Shown piece after piece: positions 44,701-59,700 of a stretch of DNA of 64,000 bases (position 1 is the stretch's first letter; each line of letters starts with the position of its first letter). Below the pieces are notes generated by a model. That model did not search any database. It saw only the letters and a program-made list of their open reading frames with translations, and was not told the DNA's origin. A program made the position numbers and the translations under genes. The stretch lies in contig OZ022257.1 in the NCBI GenBank assembly GCA_963978905.1, forward strand, positions 35,865,919-35,929,918, given 5' to 3'. The stretch comes from Trichostrongylus colubriformis. Lineage: Eukaryota > Nematoda > Chromadorea > Rhabditida > Trichostrongylidae.

Positions 44701-47700
44701 TAGGGAGGAGCTTTGGCAGCGTGTTTTTACCTATCTTTACCTGATTGCAATCCGCCGCGCAACCTGACCTGACCTCACCAGTCGGAACACTTGCACTCCA
44801 CCCTGCAATCCACCTCCAGCTGGTGACGCAGAAGGGCGCGAAAGGGAAGGGAGGGGGGTTCGGGGTCCTATTTCTCGGGTTTTTCGCCGCTCTATTTCCT
44901 TCTTTCTCACTGTCACACTGCTGAGCATCCCTACTTTCATATTCCACAATTTGTTATAATTCTGCTCCCACTGATCTTAGATTAACAAGTAAGAATCTTA
45001 CCGAGATACCGGCGTCATCAGAGGGTCGATCGTAGCCATAGATGACGAAAACATGCCAATCGGCTTCGCTGCCCATATGCGATCGTTGTTCGAGTGTGGA
45101 AATAGAACCGAAGTGTACTTGCCAAGATCGAGTATATCTTGATTCAAGTAACTGTCAGAGACATCAGACGAAAACAAGTATGGGGCTGGCGACACTTCAG
45201 GGGACTCGCTCATGATCGTCGACAAAGGTGAAATACTGTCGAAACTTGTCGCCACTACAGGTGACAGCAACTTGTCGGGCTTCTTCGTGACATCTATAGG
45301 TGCCAGAGGACTGCTAAGTGGCGACGTGGGTGCTGGTGGTAACGTTGGAGGCGGCAACTGAAAATTTTGATACGAACAAAAAAAAAGCCATAGTACTGTA
45401 ATCATTTTCAAGTTATCCATAACGATAGTTTGCCAGCGAACGAGGAATCGGGTCAACTCTCGTGCAATGTTAGGGTGTAAAAACTCCCCAACAAAAGAAA
45501 GTGACAGCTATCAGGTTGTAGGAAAATAGCTCTATCTCATATACCAGAAATTAGACCTGAATTTCTGGAAAGTTACTCTTTTTCTTATATTAAATTACAT
45601 GGCTGCAACAAAACCTGTCTCCAAAAAACTGAGATGAAAAAATACAAAAAGCAGAATATATGCAAAGTCAGTTCATCATAACTACGATTTTCATTGATTC
45701 AGCGTACGCCTTACAGCATAGACGCGATCAAGGTTCTCGGGAAATCGTCATTTTATCGCAAGGGCAGATATTGGAATAATCCAAATAAACTGTTTATTTG
45801 TAAAGTGAATTGAATTGAAGTCCAGTTTCCGCAATCTGCCAGATTCACCCATCTTGGTGTCTTTAGAGCCCAAACTTCTCAATGCCCACAAATAGCCTGA
45901 GATACCCCATATTTGAACTTAGCCAACAAACATGGCGTGACGGCAACAACATAGACATTTTTCTATAGATTGACATACACACCTTATAGCGATGTTCAGG
46001 AAGCGACAGTCGACCTGTATGGTTATACAGGGGATGCTGCCAGATGGGAAAACCATCGTTACCCAACGGTGTCACTAGCACTGCCCTCCAAGAGTGCTTA
46101 CCATTTCGTGATTGGAAAAATACGGTAGCCCTGAAATATCGAAAAACGTTATTTAACACTAAGCCTGCGATTGCACAAAACATCGTTTTGATACTTACTT
46201 AGGTTAGTGTTAGCGACGAAAAGCTATTCCTGTTCATCAGGTAGCAATTAGCGTTGAAAATCAAGAAAATGCGCACAAAACATGCAACTACAGCTCTTAT
46301 GCCAAGCACAAATTTCGCCTCTTTCTTGCACAAAGACTAAGGCTGACACCATAACGTTTTGATTGCCAATCTCACCTGCATGATGTATCCGGAGCAGGTG
46401 GGGTATCTCCCTGTGTTAAATCAGTCCACGCAATAAAAGCAGAACCGTGCTTTGGATTACTAATGAATCCAAAAAACGTGGGTTGATTGGTATTTACATT
46501 TGAAACCTGAAAAACTTCAACGGCTTTTGTGTTTTGTCGGTCTTCCCTGACCCAGTCGTACCTCTCTAATAATATTTACCGTCCAATTATCATCCGTTTG
46601 AAGTAAGGAAGCATTCTGCACACGTATCACTGCATCATCACCAATTACCTACAACAGCCGTATGAAGGGCAGGATACTATTAGGTTGATTCATAATAAAT
46701 CGGACAAATTGACCAATTTTAATCATTGTCGTACAACTTTTTTACGACAACAGGGATTCACTTGAAATATACTCCATCTTTATCGATGACCTTCTGCCAC
46801 GGTATAGGCAGATCATGGATGCCCTTGCTCCAGAAGGCCGGAAGCTGGAGCTCGAAGAAGTTGCCGAGTGCCGCCTTGACCTCGTCGCGAGTTTTGAAGT
46901 CTTGGCCGTCCAGGTGGCGTTGGCTGTGGGAGAAAAGGTGGAAATCTGAAGGGGCCAGGTCTGGGGAGTACGGTGGGTATAGAAGTACGGTCCAACTGTA
47001 CGACAGCAGCTCGGCCTTGGTCGATCTTGCGAAGTGCGGTTTGTGGAAGTAGACACGTTGTCGTGCTGGAAGTAGACATGTGACCGCCGCCGTAGCGAAC
47101 TTTGGACATTGGCCTTCAATTCTCGTAATTGACGAACGTAGACGTCGGCGGATACTGTGGTACCTTCATCGAGCAGCTCCCAGTACTCTACGCCGTGTAC
47201 GCTCCACCAACCGCGGTTTTCGTCTTCGATGGAATAGTCGCCTGACGCAAACTTCGAATGCTACAACTACAGTGTACTTCTGCCGGGGGCATGCTCCTTG
47301 TGAACTTCTATCAGACGTCTGCCGATATCCGCGGGTTCCTGGCCAGATAGCGATATAAACAGTATGACGTTGCGGATGTGGTCTCTGGACCGCTTGAAAT
47401 CGTGCGGCATTGTGGCGGAATGAATTTACTTTGAAGTGATTATTTTGCGGTACTTTGAAGAGCTTTTCATACTCATTCCAACGGTACCTCGCGCGTCCAT
47501 TTTCGTTAATTCGTTACTGAGTTATGATCTCTAGAAATCATCACTACCATTTGTCCGATTTATTATGAATCAACCTAATACAAAGGCAAGGGCAAGTATA
47601 ATATAGGCTAGATATGTTTGGCATTACTTATTTACCAGATACTTTAATCCAGAGCCCTTGTTGGTAGAAAGAAAAACGTAATTTTGGACATCAACGATTG

Positions 47701-50700
47701 CGAAAGTAAAACACTGAAAACCCATCACTAAGCAATTGGCTCAATTTTTGTGCCGGTCAACTTATCTATCATTCTGTCTGTCTGTTTCTGCGTGGGCTGA
47801 GATGATCTACTAGGTACTCAGACCGAAGATTTAATTCACTCGCAAAACGGTCTGGTATGTGTTCTGCAATGAGACTGTGAAAGAAACAAAAGAGACACTC
47901 ACGCTGGACGGAGCGTACATTGAATGGGCGCTGCTCACAATAAAATGCTTAGTTCTGTACTAGAACAGTCTATAGGTTATAAAGCACTAATTTGATTAGG
48001 AGAGATCATGAGACGACCTATGCTCACTCCTTAACGCGACGAAAATTGCATTTGACAGCGTCAAGCCTTACTCCTGTAAGTTGGTGACGCACTACATGAA
48101 GCTACGTAGTAACGTCCACGAACCACATATTCTACCAATAACACCCTCATAGAAATAAAAGAGCCACTGGAGAGTTAAGTGCGTACTAAGTCTTCACAAC
48201 TTTTAGACAAACGTATGGCTGAAACACCTGTATACTTAGAATAAAATACGTTTGAACATCTCTCTCATTAATCGCGTGCATCTATTTCCAACTGACCATA
48301 TTTGGAGCAGTAATGAGGGACACCAGCTGAGCTCACCGCATTGCGACATCCACAGCTATGGAGAGTAGAGAAAAACAATCGGTCTCAAACAATCTCCGAG
48401 GGACAGAAAAAGCTTGTTGACGGACTTAAGCTTAGCATCCCTTTAGAAACATTTGAGAAAGAGCTGACCGATGGGAACACATAGTTGGTTCACTTCATTA
48501 ACCTTGTCCGTATAATCTGTGATATGCACAGTATGAAAATCAAGATTGCACATGAATGACAAAAAGAAAGCCAGGAAGCCATTCCATAGCAGCTTGCAGA
48601 AAATATTGAAATAATTGTAGTTGTTGCAAGTGTTACAACTGTAAACGCTGCAACTCACCTGGACTATTGCTATAATTATGAACGATAAGTGAACATAATC
48701 GTAGGGCACCTACTTCTAGATCTGTGGCAGTCCATGGAACATCCTCAAATGTACCAGTCCATGATGCAACTACTCTCACACAAATCATTGCACGTAAACG
48801 ACGGTTAAACTGCTGAGTAGGGACGAAAATCCTTCCTGAAATCTGTCTTTTTGAGGAGGATATAAACACTCTGTGAAAAAAACATACCGATAATATCGTT
48901 CCATAGCCATGCATTATGCGTGCTAGATGATACTCGATTAACAACTGCGTTCAGGCGCAACAATAGTTTGTACGGATCCTTTTTATCATTAATTATTTCA
49001 TATAACTGAAAACCATCATTTACCTTCACATTATAATAATCTTTCTCATTTTGACATGCAATTGTTCAAAAACTCTGATTAAACAGAAATGGAAGCACTA
49101 AGGCGTGATAACAGCAGCTATCCAGCAGCTTAGCTCGAGCCAACTCCACCTGTTTTACAACACAATATCTCTGGACACTTCTACTTAATGAGGTGTAGCC
49201 ACCACTAAGTTGCGAAAGAAAGGCAGGGGCAACACTAGAGCCATTTTCTGCGATCGCCGAGCGGGATGCCGAGCTGGATAGCTATTGATAGAGGAGTATT
49301 AATGTCGTGCACAATGACAATCCAGGTCGACCTTTTTCCAGCGACAGGAAATGTAGGCTTTCAGAGAAAGCACGGAAATGAGAATCATCTATTCACAATT
49401 TGGAGCCAGCTAGTTAAAGAATTGGTGCAAGTAGACTCATACATCGATTAAAGGAAACACGAGAAGCTCGCGTTGGTGGACCTTCCACATTAAGAATGTG
49501 TACCCAATAACATAGTATACTCTGCATTATACAAAGAAATATAGAAAATTATCGCAAGGGTGCTTGGCGACTCCTCAATCATAGTGTTGCAAAGCTACAT
49601 ACCAATCCAAGATTTTCAACATTTCGCACTATCCATATAGCTCGAGACTCGTTATCAATTTGTTTGACAACATCATAACGAATGCATGTTCCAATACTCA
49701 TCCATGATTCTCTCAAATTTGATGGTAATGTTGCCTTTCCAGATTGCTGCAAAAATCGAAACTATTACTTAAAGTAAGAAAAGTAGTCTAAAACGCTTCA
49801 ACCGATAAGTGTTGAATTTTTTTTTTTTTTTGAAATGACGACCCTTACAAGGGAGGTCTTTCAGGTCATGACGCGCTTTTGGAAAACGGTTTGTTCCATT
49901 ACATGGGGGTACCGACATGAAACATATAACTGACTTCCATTTTTGCTGCGCGCCTCTACAAATGCCAAAAAAGGAGTAAAGAAAATTTTTTCAAAAAGGC
50001 GATTTTAACCCACTTATTTTGACGCATACTCCTTGTAGCTTTGACCACGTGCAGATCCAAGGGTGTTCTTCTATTTCACATCCAAAACAAGGTCAAATAC
50101 GGAAAAAGATAATATCTTACCTCCACCATGTACTAAAAGTGCGCAGTAGTTTCATAACGGTTCCTCGATGTACGTGTACCGCTGCGACCGGATGGCCTAC
50201 TGGATACGACGAAGGACTCTCAAACGGACGAAGTGCATGGGTTGGTGGTTCGATTCCCGGCAGTGCCGAAGTTTTGCATTTTTTTTGCCTTCACTTTTCC
50301 ATCTTCAAATATGTCTGTTTATGCCAGATGACTACGATTTTCATTGGCAGCATGCCAAAATGACTCTGTTTACGAATTTTCAGTAAATTTTGTGATCTGA
50401 CTTTTTTGGACACATAAGGGCCCGTAGCGCTCGAAATTCGCGATTTCGCACAAAATGAGTGCCATATTCGTGTTCAGGGGATCAAACTACCCCTAGGGAC
50501 ACATTTCTAGCCAATTCCAAATTTTGACCCTAACTTCGAGAAAGTGGTGTGATCATGTGCATAGCACGCTTCTCCATTTATTACGAATAAACCACTAGCA
50601 ATTGTGGTACAAATCAACGAAACATGTGAAACACAGCCGTCTATCACACCAGCCACACCTAACGAATGCCATGGAGGAGCAATCGTTGTTTTCTTGGCAG

Positions 50701-53700
50701 GGGACGGTAACGTCTTCCTCGTTGAAACCATAGTCCGTTGGAGTTGCGAACTTCCCAGGATGCTCGTCAACATATCCAGCGGCCACCCAGGCATATGCCA
50801 GACATGGACGGAATACAGGAGCACAGAACTGGCGGTGCGTCTGGCTAATGGCCTACACGAATATAATACGAAGATATGAAGATTAAGTGCATTAATCACA
50901 TTTAGAACCCCGGACTGCCCTCTACTGCCAGTTTTCAGCAAGTTTGACAGTCCAATTTTTTGACCTTTTAGCGCCCATGGCGCACGAACGAGGCGTTTTC
51001 GCGTGAAATGGATTTGATATTCGCGTTCAGGAGGTCGAACTACCCCCAGGGGTATGTTTCTAGCCCAATCGAAGTTTTGACCCAAATTCGAAAATTTGGG
51101 CAGGGCATTAGTATACCTTCGACTGCACGTTCAACGAAGGAGACGACGGTATCACTTGTCAAGAAATCCTGACTATTTCTCTTGCTTAATGCTTGGTTGG
51201 TCAAGTTATAACGTTAGGCATCCATGCTGTGCATATTCCACTGATTTTTAGCGATTTTGTTAGTTACTCTCTTCTACAAATAGAAAGGGCACCATGTATC
51301 CCGTCTTTCTCGAAGTTAGGGTCAAAATTTGGAATTGGCTAGAAATATGTCCCCAGGGGTAGTTTGACCCCCTCAACACGGATATGACACTCATTTTGTG
51401 CGAAATCGCGAATTTCGAGCGCTACAGGCCCTTTCGTGTCCAAAAAGGTCACATCACCAAATTCACTGAAAATTCGTAAACAGAGTCATTTTGGCATGCT
51501 GCCAATGAAAATCGTAGTCATCTGGCATAAACAGACATATTTGAAGATGAAAAAGTGAAGGCAAAAAAAATGCAAAACTTCGGCACTGCCGGGAATCGAA
51601 CCACCAACCCATGCACTTCGTCCGTTTGAGAGTCCTTCGTCGTATCCAGTAGGCCATCCGGTCGCCGCGGTACACGTACATCGAGGAACCGTTATGAAAC
51701 TACTGCGCACTTTTAGTACATGGTGGAGGTAAGATATTATCTTTTTCCGTATTTGACCTTGTTTTGGATGTGAAATAGAAGAACACCCTTGGATCTGCAA
51801 ATGGTCAAAGCTACAAGGAGTATGCGTCAAAATAAGTGGGTTAAAATCGCCTTTTTGAAAAAAATTTTTTTTACTCCTTTTTTGGCATTTGTAGAGGCGC
51901 GCAGCAAAAATGGAAGTCAGTTATATGTTTCATGTAGGTACCCCCATATAATGGAAAAAACCGTTTTCCAAAAGCGCGTCATGACCTGAAAGACCTTCCT
52001 CGTTAGATCCATTTTCAAAGCATCTTGGCTATATTCTCTAAGATGAACTATGCTCAATTCAGTCAAGGACATAGACCAGCTCAATAACGTGAGTGTTTTC
52101 GCCAGGATGGACACTAGGGATACCTAAGTCCGCGGTCACACTTTCGCAAAGTTTGACCGCGGCCTAACAGTAAGTGTTGAAGTTGGCTGGCAGCCTATTC
52201 AGAGCCCACTTGAACTTTTCTTAGTTAGCTCTGAGCTTCGAGATATTACTTCTACATGATCGATCCTTCACATTTGTAGCGTTGGGAGTGATTCCAGGCT
52301 CTAGCTACTTGAACCAGATTATGCAAGCTCGGGGTAGCCTTGAATCCTTTTGAGCGACTTTGCTGGAAAGAATTACTGGCAATTCTTAAAACGTCATCAG
52401 ATATCTTGGGTGATTCTTTGGATAGACCAATGCTTGGTCAAGCAGTATCTAATGAGGAAAGAAGACCAGGTCGATGTGACGATTTGCAATGAGAAACATC
52501 AACGAGCCGCCGCTTTCGGATGCTGATTTGGACAAAAAGTGCAAAACGATTTCCTGAGTAGATTTATCGTATTTTCTTCTAAATAGATAATAATAATACT
52601 TGCCAGGTCCGTAAACCTGCAGCGCAGCAGCCAAAGGTCACCCATGTGATTTTAGCGTTCAGGTGCTCGAACTACAATGTAGGACAAGTTTTCAGAATTC
52701 GAAAATTCGGCCAAACTTCCGAAAAACTCACAGGTTATTGGATGGCAACACATTAAAGAAAGGGAAAGGTGTCGACCCTTGTTGAGGATACGCCTTATTC
52801 GGTGCTTGTTATGTAAATTTGGTGGGATAGTGTTGGGTATGTGAAGCTTATCTTTGTCAGATTCTTGGCGTCTTTGTAAGAAAAGGTGAAAAACAAGTAC
52901 TGACCTCACAGCCATTTCATTGACCAAAGGTGGTTAAACTAGAAATAGCTGAAAATTTGTGCTTAGGGGTAATCCGATCCCTTAAACACGATTATCATAA
53001 TCGTTTTACACAATACGCCCAATTCGTGCTTTGCGGTATAAACAGGCCGATTGAAGGAGCTCTCTAAGGAGAGTGAGGTGTGTGGAAAACGAATATAATA
53101 GTTACTGTACAGGGCAACACTTTTGGGGATGTTTCCCAGATAAAAGACTCATGAAAAAATTGCTTTCTTGCAAATCCCATGATCCATGATCTTGTTTTCG
53201 TAAATGGCCTCGTCTGTCTCTGTGTCATGCTGCTGCTGGCACAACTTCCCTTGCATTTGTTGCGATATGAACGAGGAACACGCTCGAACATGCGGAACCG
53301 GGCACTCATGAAAACCTCCATAACACTATATAGAAACTCGTTTGGCAAATTGAAAAAAATTCGAGATCAGCGTCGAAAAACGCGTAGGATGGTTGATGTC
53401 TCATTGCGAATGGCCCCACTTCGAACTGGTATCCTTTCGTTGAGCGGAAGGCTCGCATTTTCATCCACTTTTCGACAAAAGTAATATGATTCAGAAAAAC
53501 GTTTGTAGCTAGTTGTATAACTGCTTTGCATCCCTACTTTACAACATCAAGGGTTGAGAAAAACAGATACCGGTAATCGTAGTATCAACAGAAAGGGCAA
53601 AAATTCAAGAGGTGTATTGATTCCACGGTTCTGGGAGAAGCTGCATAACGCGAATAGTTGAAGGGGAAAACCGATCGCTCACAGTAGGCTTGGTAAGTAT

Positions 53701-56700
53701 GAAAGATCTCCTACACCCCGCCCGTAACAGTGTCTTACTAACGTCCAACGCTCATGGCTACATGTTTTTACAGTAATTAAGGAGAGTGGTAAGGGTAATA
53801 AGGGGAGAGTATCATCGAATACGAACGTCCAGATGCTTATTGATGTGGAAGTGAGGAAAACGGAATGAAACGGTCAAAAACCCGAGAAATCAAGACCGCA
53901 CTTCCTACCGTTGACCCCAAAATGGGGCGGGACTTATCAGAGCAAATGCCAGCTGCAGGAGAAGACGACTTTTATAAAACCCGAGGCATTCATTTTCATC
54001 AAAATTTCACCACATGAATTGTTCTAGGATTCTTAGCATTCACGTTAATGACTCACTTTAGGGCTTCACTTCACCTATACTACTCTACCGTTGTCGTTGA
54101 ACGACACTGGGCGCTGTCAAGCAGTTCTATGGTGAAATATCAATTTCTCGATCAGTTAATGTGTGAAACTTAAGATTCACTCCTGTACAAGCAGCCCTAC
54201 AGCATGCACATAAAAGAGCTAATAAGAAGCCACTGGTACGCTCGGTAGTGCACACAACTAGTGGATAATCGACCTTTGTCGTGGGTCTTGTAATGATGTA
54301 TGGCACTGGAGATACCAGAACACCAATTCAATAAAGAGCGGATAGCAGGTGTACTGGGGATCCGAATAACTCCATGAATTCTATTTGAATCAAATTTACC
54401 ATTAGATACAACCCACCTAACTTCCACTGCTGTCAAAATTATGGTATCTATGGAGGGGGGGAAATGTTGCAAAAATTACCTTTTTTATTTATTACAGGAC
54501 TGAGCTGCTCAAATATTAAATGGACTCCGCCACGCTGCGCAACAAAGATTAGTTTCTTACAAAGAAATGACTTTTTGACTTTCCGCTTAAAAAGAAAGTG
54601 AACTTGGAAAACAACTCACCGAAGAATACACGGTCAAATCACCATCCGATGGAATAATAACAATAACACCGATCTAAATACAAAAATTGGATAACAACGG
54701 CAAGGCACAGCCCACTATGGTTAAAGGTAGCGGCCGCATTGCGAACGAAGTTACGTTTCCTCTACAACCTGCACTTCCACACGAATACTTTTACGTTGAC
54801 TGACCTGCCCATTAGCTGTATCATGCACTTTATCAGAGCCTTTCTTTTCATCTATAAGATTCATATTAATACTCCACGCAACATATCGACAATTTTTGAT
54901 ATCCGGTTGACGAAATATCTGAAAAAAAAATCTCCTACTGCCACAATACTCTTTGAGAAAACTCCACAAGCCATAACCAGAGCTGAAAGATAGCCACCGA
55001 AGAGGGTTTGCGTTCACTTATTGGTCACACCACAGGGGTGCATTAAAATTTCGGAAATTGATACACAGTTGATAAACAAGCTGAATAGATGTGCTTTTGC
55101 CGCATGTAAGCCCCGAAAATCGCATCGATCCAATCTAAAACCATCTACAGCAGCGAAGTCGTAACCGGCTAGTCACTACCAGATCCTTCTGCGAAGACGG
55201 AATCACTAAGTAGTATATTGCGAAGCCTCACGAGCCAGTGTAAAGGAATACTTCAGGCCACCACGATCCCATACGGAATACATGATGTCGTACAACGTGT
55301 CCGACAGCTGGTCTATTCATCGGACGATGTCGGACAATGCTGACCGACAGCACTTAAAGTTAGCCAAATTATTATAAATTCGTGACTTCCTTGTTTTATT
55401 TTTTTTCGAATACTCTGAATCTGGCTTTGTATGTGAACTACTAATTTATTCAAAAATTCTAATTCGAAGCAAACTATCATTAACCAAGTACAACCAACAA
55501 TCCCTACTATATATAAAACGCTTGTCTGTCCCTCCGTCTGTCACGAAATTATGTGGTTCAATTACCCAAGTTTGAGGTACAGTCCATCGCGTGGCAGGGC
55601 GTGGCCTACGGGCTTGGGTGAGTGGCGAGAGTGAGAGTGTGTGGCGGGGTGAGAGAGTTCGATACACGCGCTCACTTTGCATGCTTTCGTGTGTGACGCG
55701 CAGTAGTGCGCGCCAGCCCAACTGGTTTACACAAATTACAATAAAACAATCATCTGTAAAACGTACCAATTGGCATTCAAGTTAACAAACTCATTACATC
55801 CGTTACATTTTGCCTTAGTTTTCCTCGCTAAGTTTGCAAATTTCCGAAAGATTCCAACAAATTTGAATATTTCCCCAAAAACACTAATTGTGATCTGTTT
55901 TTCCCTCAAATTCCTTTATAATTCTACTTATTACTCAAAACTGCTTATTAACTACCGATATTTACAAAAAAAGGACAAGTTTTGTCACGTGGGATAATCT
56001 TGGTCACTACTAACCTGCGCTCGCCACGAGGTATATATCGCTGAAGCGAAATTTCTCGCGACCGTCCACAACCTTTATCTTTTACCACTTGGCTGGCGCA
56101 CACTACTGCGCGTGATCCATGACGATGTTGCGCAGAATGGTTTGACCGGCACGATCCCAGTTGTGTATGGAATCGAGTAGGAATTTCTTTTCCTCTGCTT
56201 TCAGCTGAGCATGTTGCCCGCAGTAGTGTGCACTAGCGACTGGTTTAGCCGATGGTCAATACTGGGAGATTGGTGGTTTGGGGATCGATAGTCCGATTAA
56301 ATCGACTGGTAACAACTTGTTTACTGTTGAGCATCTAATTCCTACATGTTGGTGGTAGATTCATGTGACAGCTATCGATGAGTTTTTGTAAATATGCACC
56401 ACTATTTGGAATCTTACATGGAGCGGTCGATAACCGGTATCGTTGCTAGTACCGCATTAGAAAAAAAATCCCTCTGAACCGCTTGCTTTGCTAACACAAG
56501 TCTAGGCCTCATCTTGATTACCAACGTAGATCAGGTATCAAGAGACATGCACCATTATTTGGAACGCTAGATTTAGCGGTCGATACATCAGCAACTGATA
56601 TCAGAGAATAAACGAGATATGTTAACCCAATGGCACTGAGCATCAGACGCTTTGTATAGCGGTTGTGAAGGGGTAACAAGAGGTGTATCGGATTATCCCA

Positions 56701-59700
56701 TCGACTTCCTCACGGCTCTTGTCAGCTCCTGCGAGCGTTATCAGTTTCGATAAGTCACCATTAAGCAAGGTCCCCATACCCTGCAGTACCTTATAATGTG
56801 AACATTCCACTGTTAGCCGGAAGTACGAACCGGCGTTGATGACATTTCCCTTTTCGCGCTTCTTATCGAATCTGATAAACCGTCATCAATTTTGATCACC
56901 CACTAGTAATGTCTTCGTTGCACCCTGCTGAACACCTGTGAGTGTCAGTGTCCCGAGATCAACGCGAGAGGTGGAACGGATTCGACCGCATTCGCCTTTC
57001 ACGCTCCTTATCTAATATAATCTTCCGCTATCGATTTGGATCACCCATTAATACTGTAATTTTCTCATTCCACCCTGCTGACAGTTATGAGTGTCAACGG
57101 TCTGGGATCAGCGCGAATGGTGGAACGGATTTGACCACATTTGCCTTTCACGCTCCTTATCTAACCTTACCTTCCGTTCTGGATTCGGACCACCCACTAT
57201 TAAATTCCTCGTCCCACCATGCTGAACACCAATGAGTATCGGCGCTCTGTGAGCATTCCGATGTTAGAAGCACATTGGACATATTCCAATGTCCAGTTTT
57301 CACGTTCTTTATCGAGTTTCATCAACAGTTATCAATCTAGATTACCCACTACTGATGTCCCCACCCTACCCTGCTCAATACCTATGAGTGTCGGCGCCCT
57401 AGAATCAACCCAAATAGGGAGACAGGTTTGACGACATTTGCCTTCCACTCCTTATCGAACCTTCCTGACCCTCATGATTTTGGATCTAGGATCAACCCGA
57501 ATGGGAAAACGGATTTGGCCACACTCGCTTTTCGAGGCTCCTTATCAGCCCTTAACAGCTCATGTCACTTTCGCTTCACCACCGCCAGGGTCCCCTTATA
57601 TCATGTGTGAATTTCAGGATCTCATCTCAGCTGCGACGCGAGATATGAATGTCCGGTCAAACATACACACCAACAGACACAGCCGATTATATAAAGTAGT
57701 ATATCACTTGTTGGTGCAAAAGAAATGCGGTTTTTTGTATTTAACGCAAGTTTACTGTTTGATGTAAAGTGTTATATGTCATTCAGAAGTTTATTTTATG
57801 CTCTTTCAGAAATATTTTTATGAATTTGTTGTGATGCTTCTTTCCTGTCAATAATTTGGATTTAATCGGAGATGTCAAAACGAGATGTTCGCAATTTCTT
57901 CATACATGAGTTGCAGCTAAGGCGTAATGTGACTCACGCGTAACAAATCTAAGGTGCAGTGCTAGTAACAAAAAATTCGCCCTGGTAATATCAGCCAAGA
58001 GGATGCCCCGACTTTTTGGTGGTCTGCAGCCATTCACACCCATCAAAGCCATCTGTAATCGGACGAAATGATTACGGCAGAAAAGTACTGCCATCAAATC
58101 AACAAAATGCACCAGAAGCTCCGACGTATGTGCCCGGAGGGAGTCCGAGGTTTGTCAATATGAAGGAACCTATTCTCCTCCACGGACAACCGACCCTGCA
58201 AAAATTGAACGAATTAGGCTACGAGTCGCTACCTCATCCGCCACACTCATTGAAGCTCTCGCCCACCGACCCTCTCTTCTCGAGCATCTGGACAACTTCC
58301 TTTCCAGCATCTGGACAACGAGAAATACTGCAAGAACCAAGACGATGTCAAAAACGCCTTCGCCAACTTTATCGCCTCCAGAACCCCGAACTTCAACGCT
58401 CGCGGCACAAATGAACCTGTTTCCTGTTGGCAAAACGTAGTTTTTTCTTGTTGCAAAAATTAGTTTTCGATCAGAAACTCATTCTGAGCTATGTTACGTT
58501 CGCTAAAAGATATGGTTCAAAAACGCATTTCTTTTGCACCAATCCATACCATTGTATTTTTAGATGCAAGAGTGTGTTTCTCATTTATTTAAAGTTTTAT
58601 TTATATTGTTTGTTACTGTTTGAAGAGTTTGTTTGAAGTATTGCGTGTTCAATGTGTTCAATGTGTTATGTGTTTAATACGTTCTTGTATATTTTAGGTG
58701 CTATTGCAGTGAGGGGGACACAGGCTAGAATTACCCAAACCTTGAAGAAGAAAACCCCCTTCCTTCCTTCACTAAGGCTTGGGCAAAAATACCCGCTTGA
58801 CTGTGCAATTTGCTCTCAGAGATGTTTAGATGCACCTTTTCTATGATGCTCCCTCATTGCGATAGCATCATACTTTACTCTGCTTCAAGTATGTGAGTAC
58901 TATTAGGTTGTCCCAAAAGTCTTGTAGGATTTTTTTGATCATCACTTTTTATTATTTTTTCTTCCAACAAACAACAATCAGGCAACAACGTATTCACTGT
59001 TGTTCATTCATTGTTATCGATAACACTCTGCCCCTCATACGTGAATCGTTGATTCCCTCCTCCCAGAACTCTAGGTTCTGAGAGACGAAGAAGTCAGCGA
59101 TCGCCTTTGCAAGCATGTCATAATCAGCGAATTTTCTCCTGACCAGGAAGGATTCAAGAAGATGGGTAAGGTGTTAGTCAGAAGGGGCAATGTCTGGAGA
59201 GATGACGGATGGGGCAGCACATCCCAGCCGGGCTCTTGTAGCTTGCCCTGGGTACACTTCGCGACCTATGGGTGGGCGTTGTCATGAGGGAGAGTGACTG
59301 CGGACCTTTTCAGGCTTTTTCCTCGAATAGCGACGCCGATCTGTTGGAGCTGGTGGGTGTATACGGAAGCGGGTACTGTCCCGCATTGTGCCAGCACCTC
59401 TTGGAAAAGCATTCCCTCCGCGTCCAGAAACAGCAGAGTGGAATCTCCTTCGGATGGAGGTCGGACATAGGATGCGTTGGCGGCTCGGCGTCACGTAGCA
59501 GCCAAAAGGCGCGGGGTGCGTTGGTATCGTACATGTCCCAGCTTTCATCGCCCGTAGCCACATAGACGAGAAAGTCGTTGCGATACGGGCGGAGCAGCGG
59601 CGATTGACAGATGCTCACACGGGCACTTTCGTGAGCATCCGTCAGGGCATGAGGTCGCGACAGCACCTTCCGATAACCGGGCTTGTGGAAGCGACGATTT

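Larger units (their letters stand above)
49851..52000. mobile_element. 2.15-kb foldback with tRNA-like arms
   Basis: Left arm 49851-50544 and right arm 51305-52000 are inverted copies of about 695 bp, very similar, around a 760-bp loop. Each arm carries a tRNA-like block (about 50184-50266 and its mirror at about 51577-51663) with A box tggcctactgg and B box ggttcgattcc. A partial third copy of the inner arm end lies in the loop (50960-51090). No transposase. It begins 105 bp upstream of exon 49603-49746. Confidence 0.92.

Noticed and set aside
50184..50266. Functional tRNA gene
   Set aside because: A and B boxes are present, but I could not pair an acceptor stem or define an anticodon. The copy is part of a foldback repeat.
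53179..53484. 101-residue frame with hydrophobic start as a membrane or secreted protein
   Set aside because: No splice context, no family resemblance, and it lies inside an intron of another gene on the other strand. It remains possible.
54197..54472. Minus-strand frame as an exon of the 41.7-63.9 kb gene
   Set aside because: The peptide looks plausible, but every nearby acceptor gives the wrong phase after exon 54620-54673.
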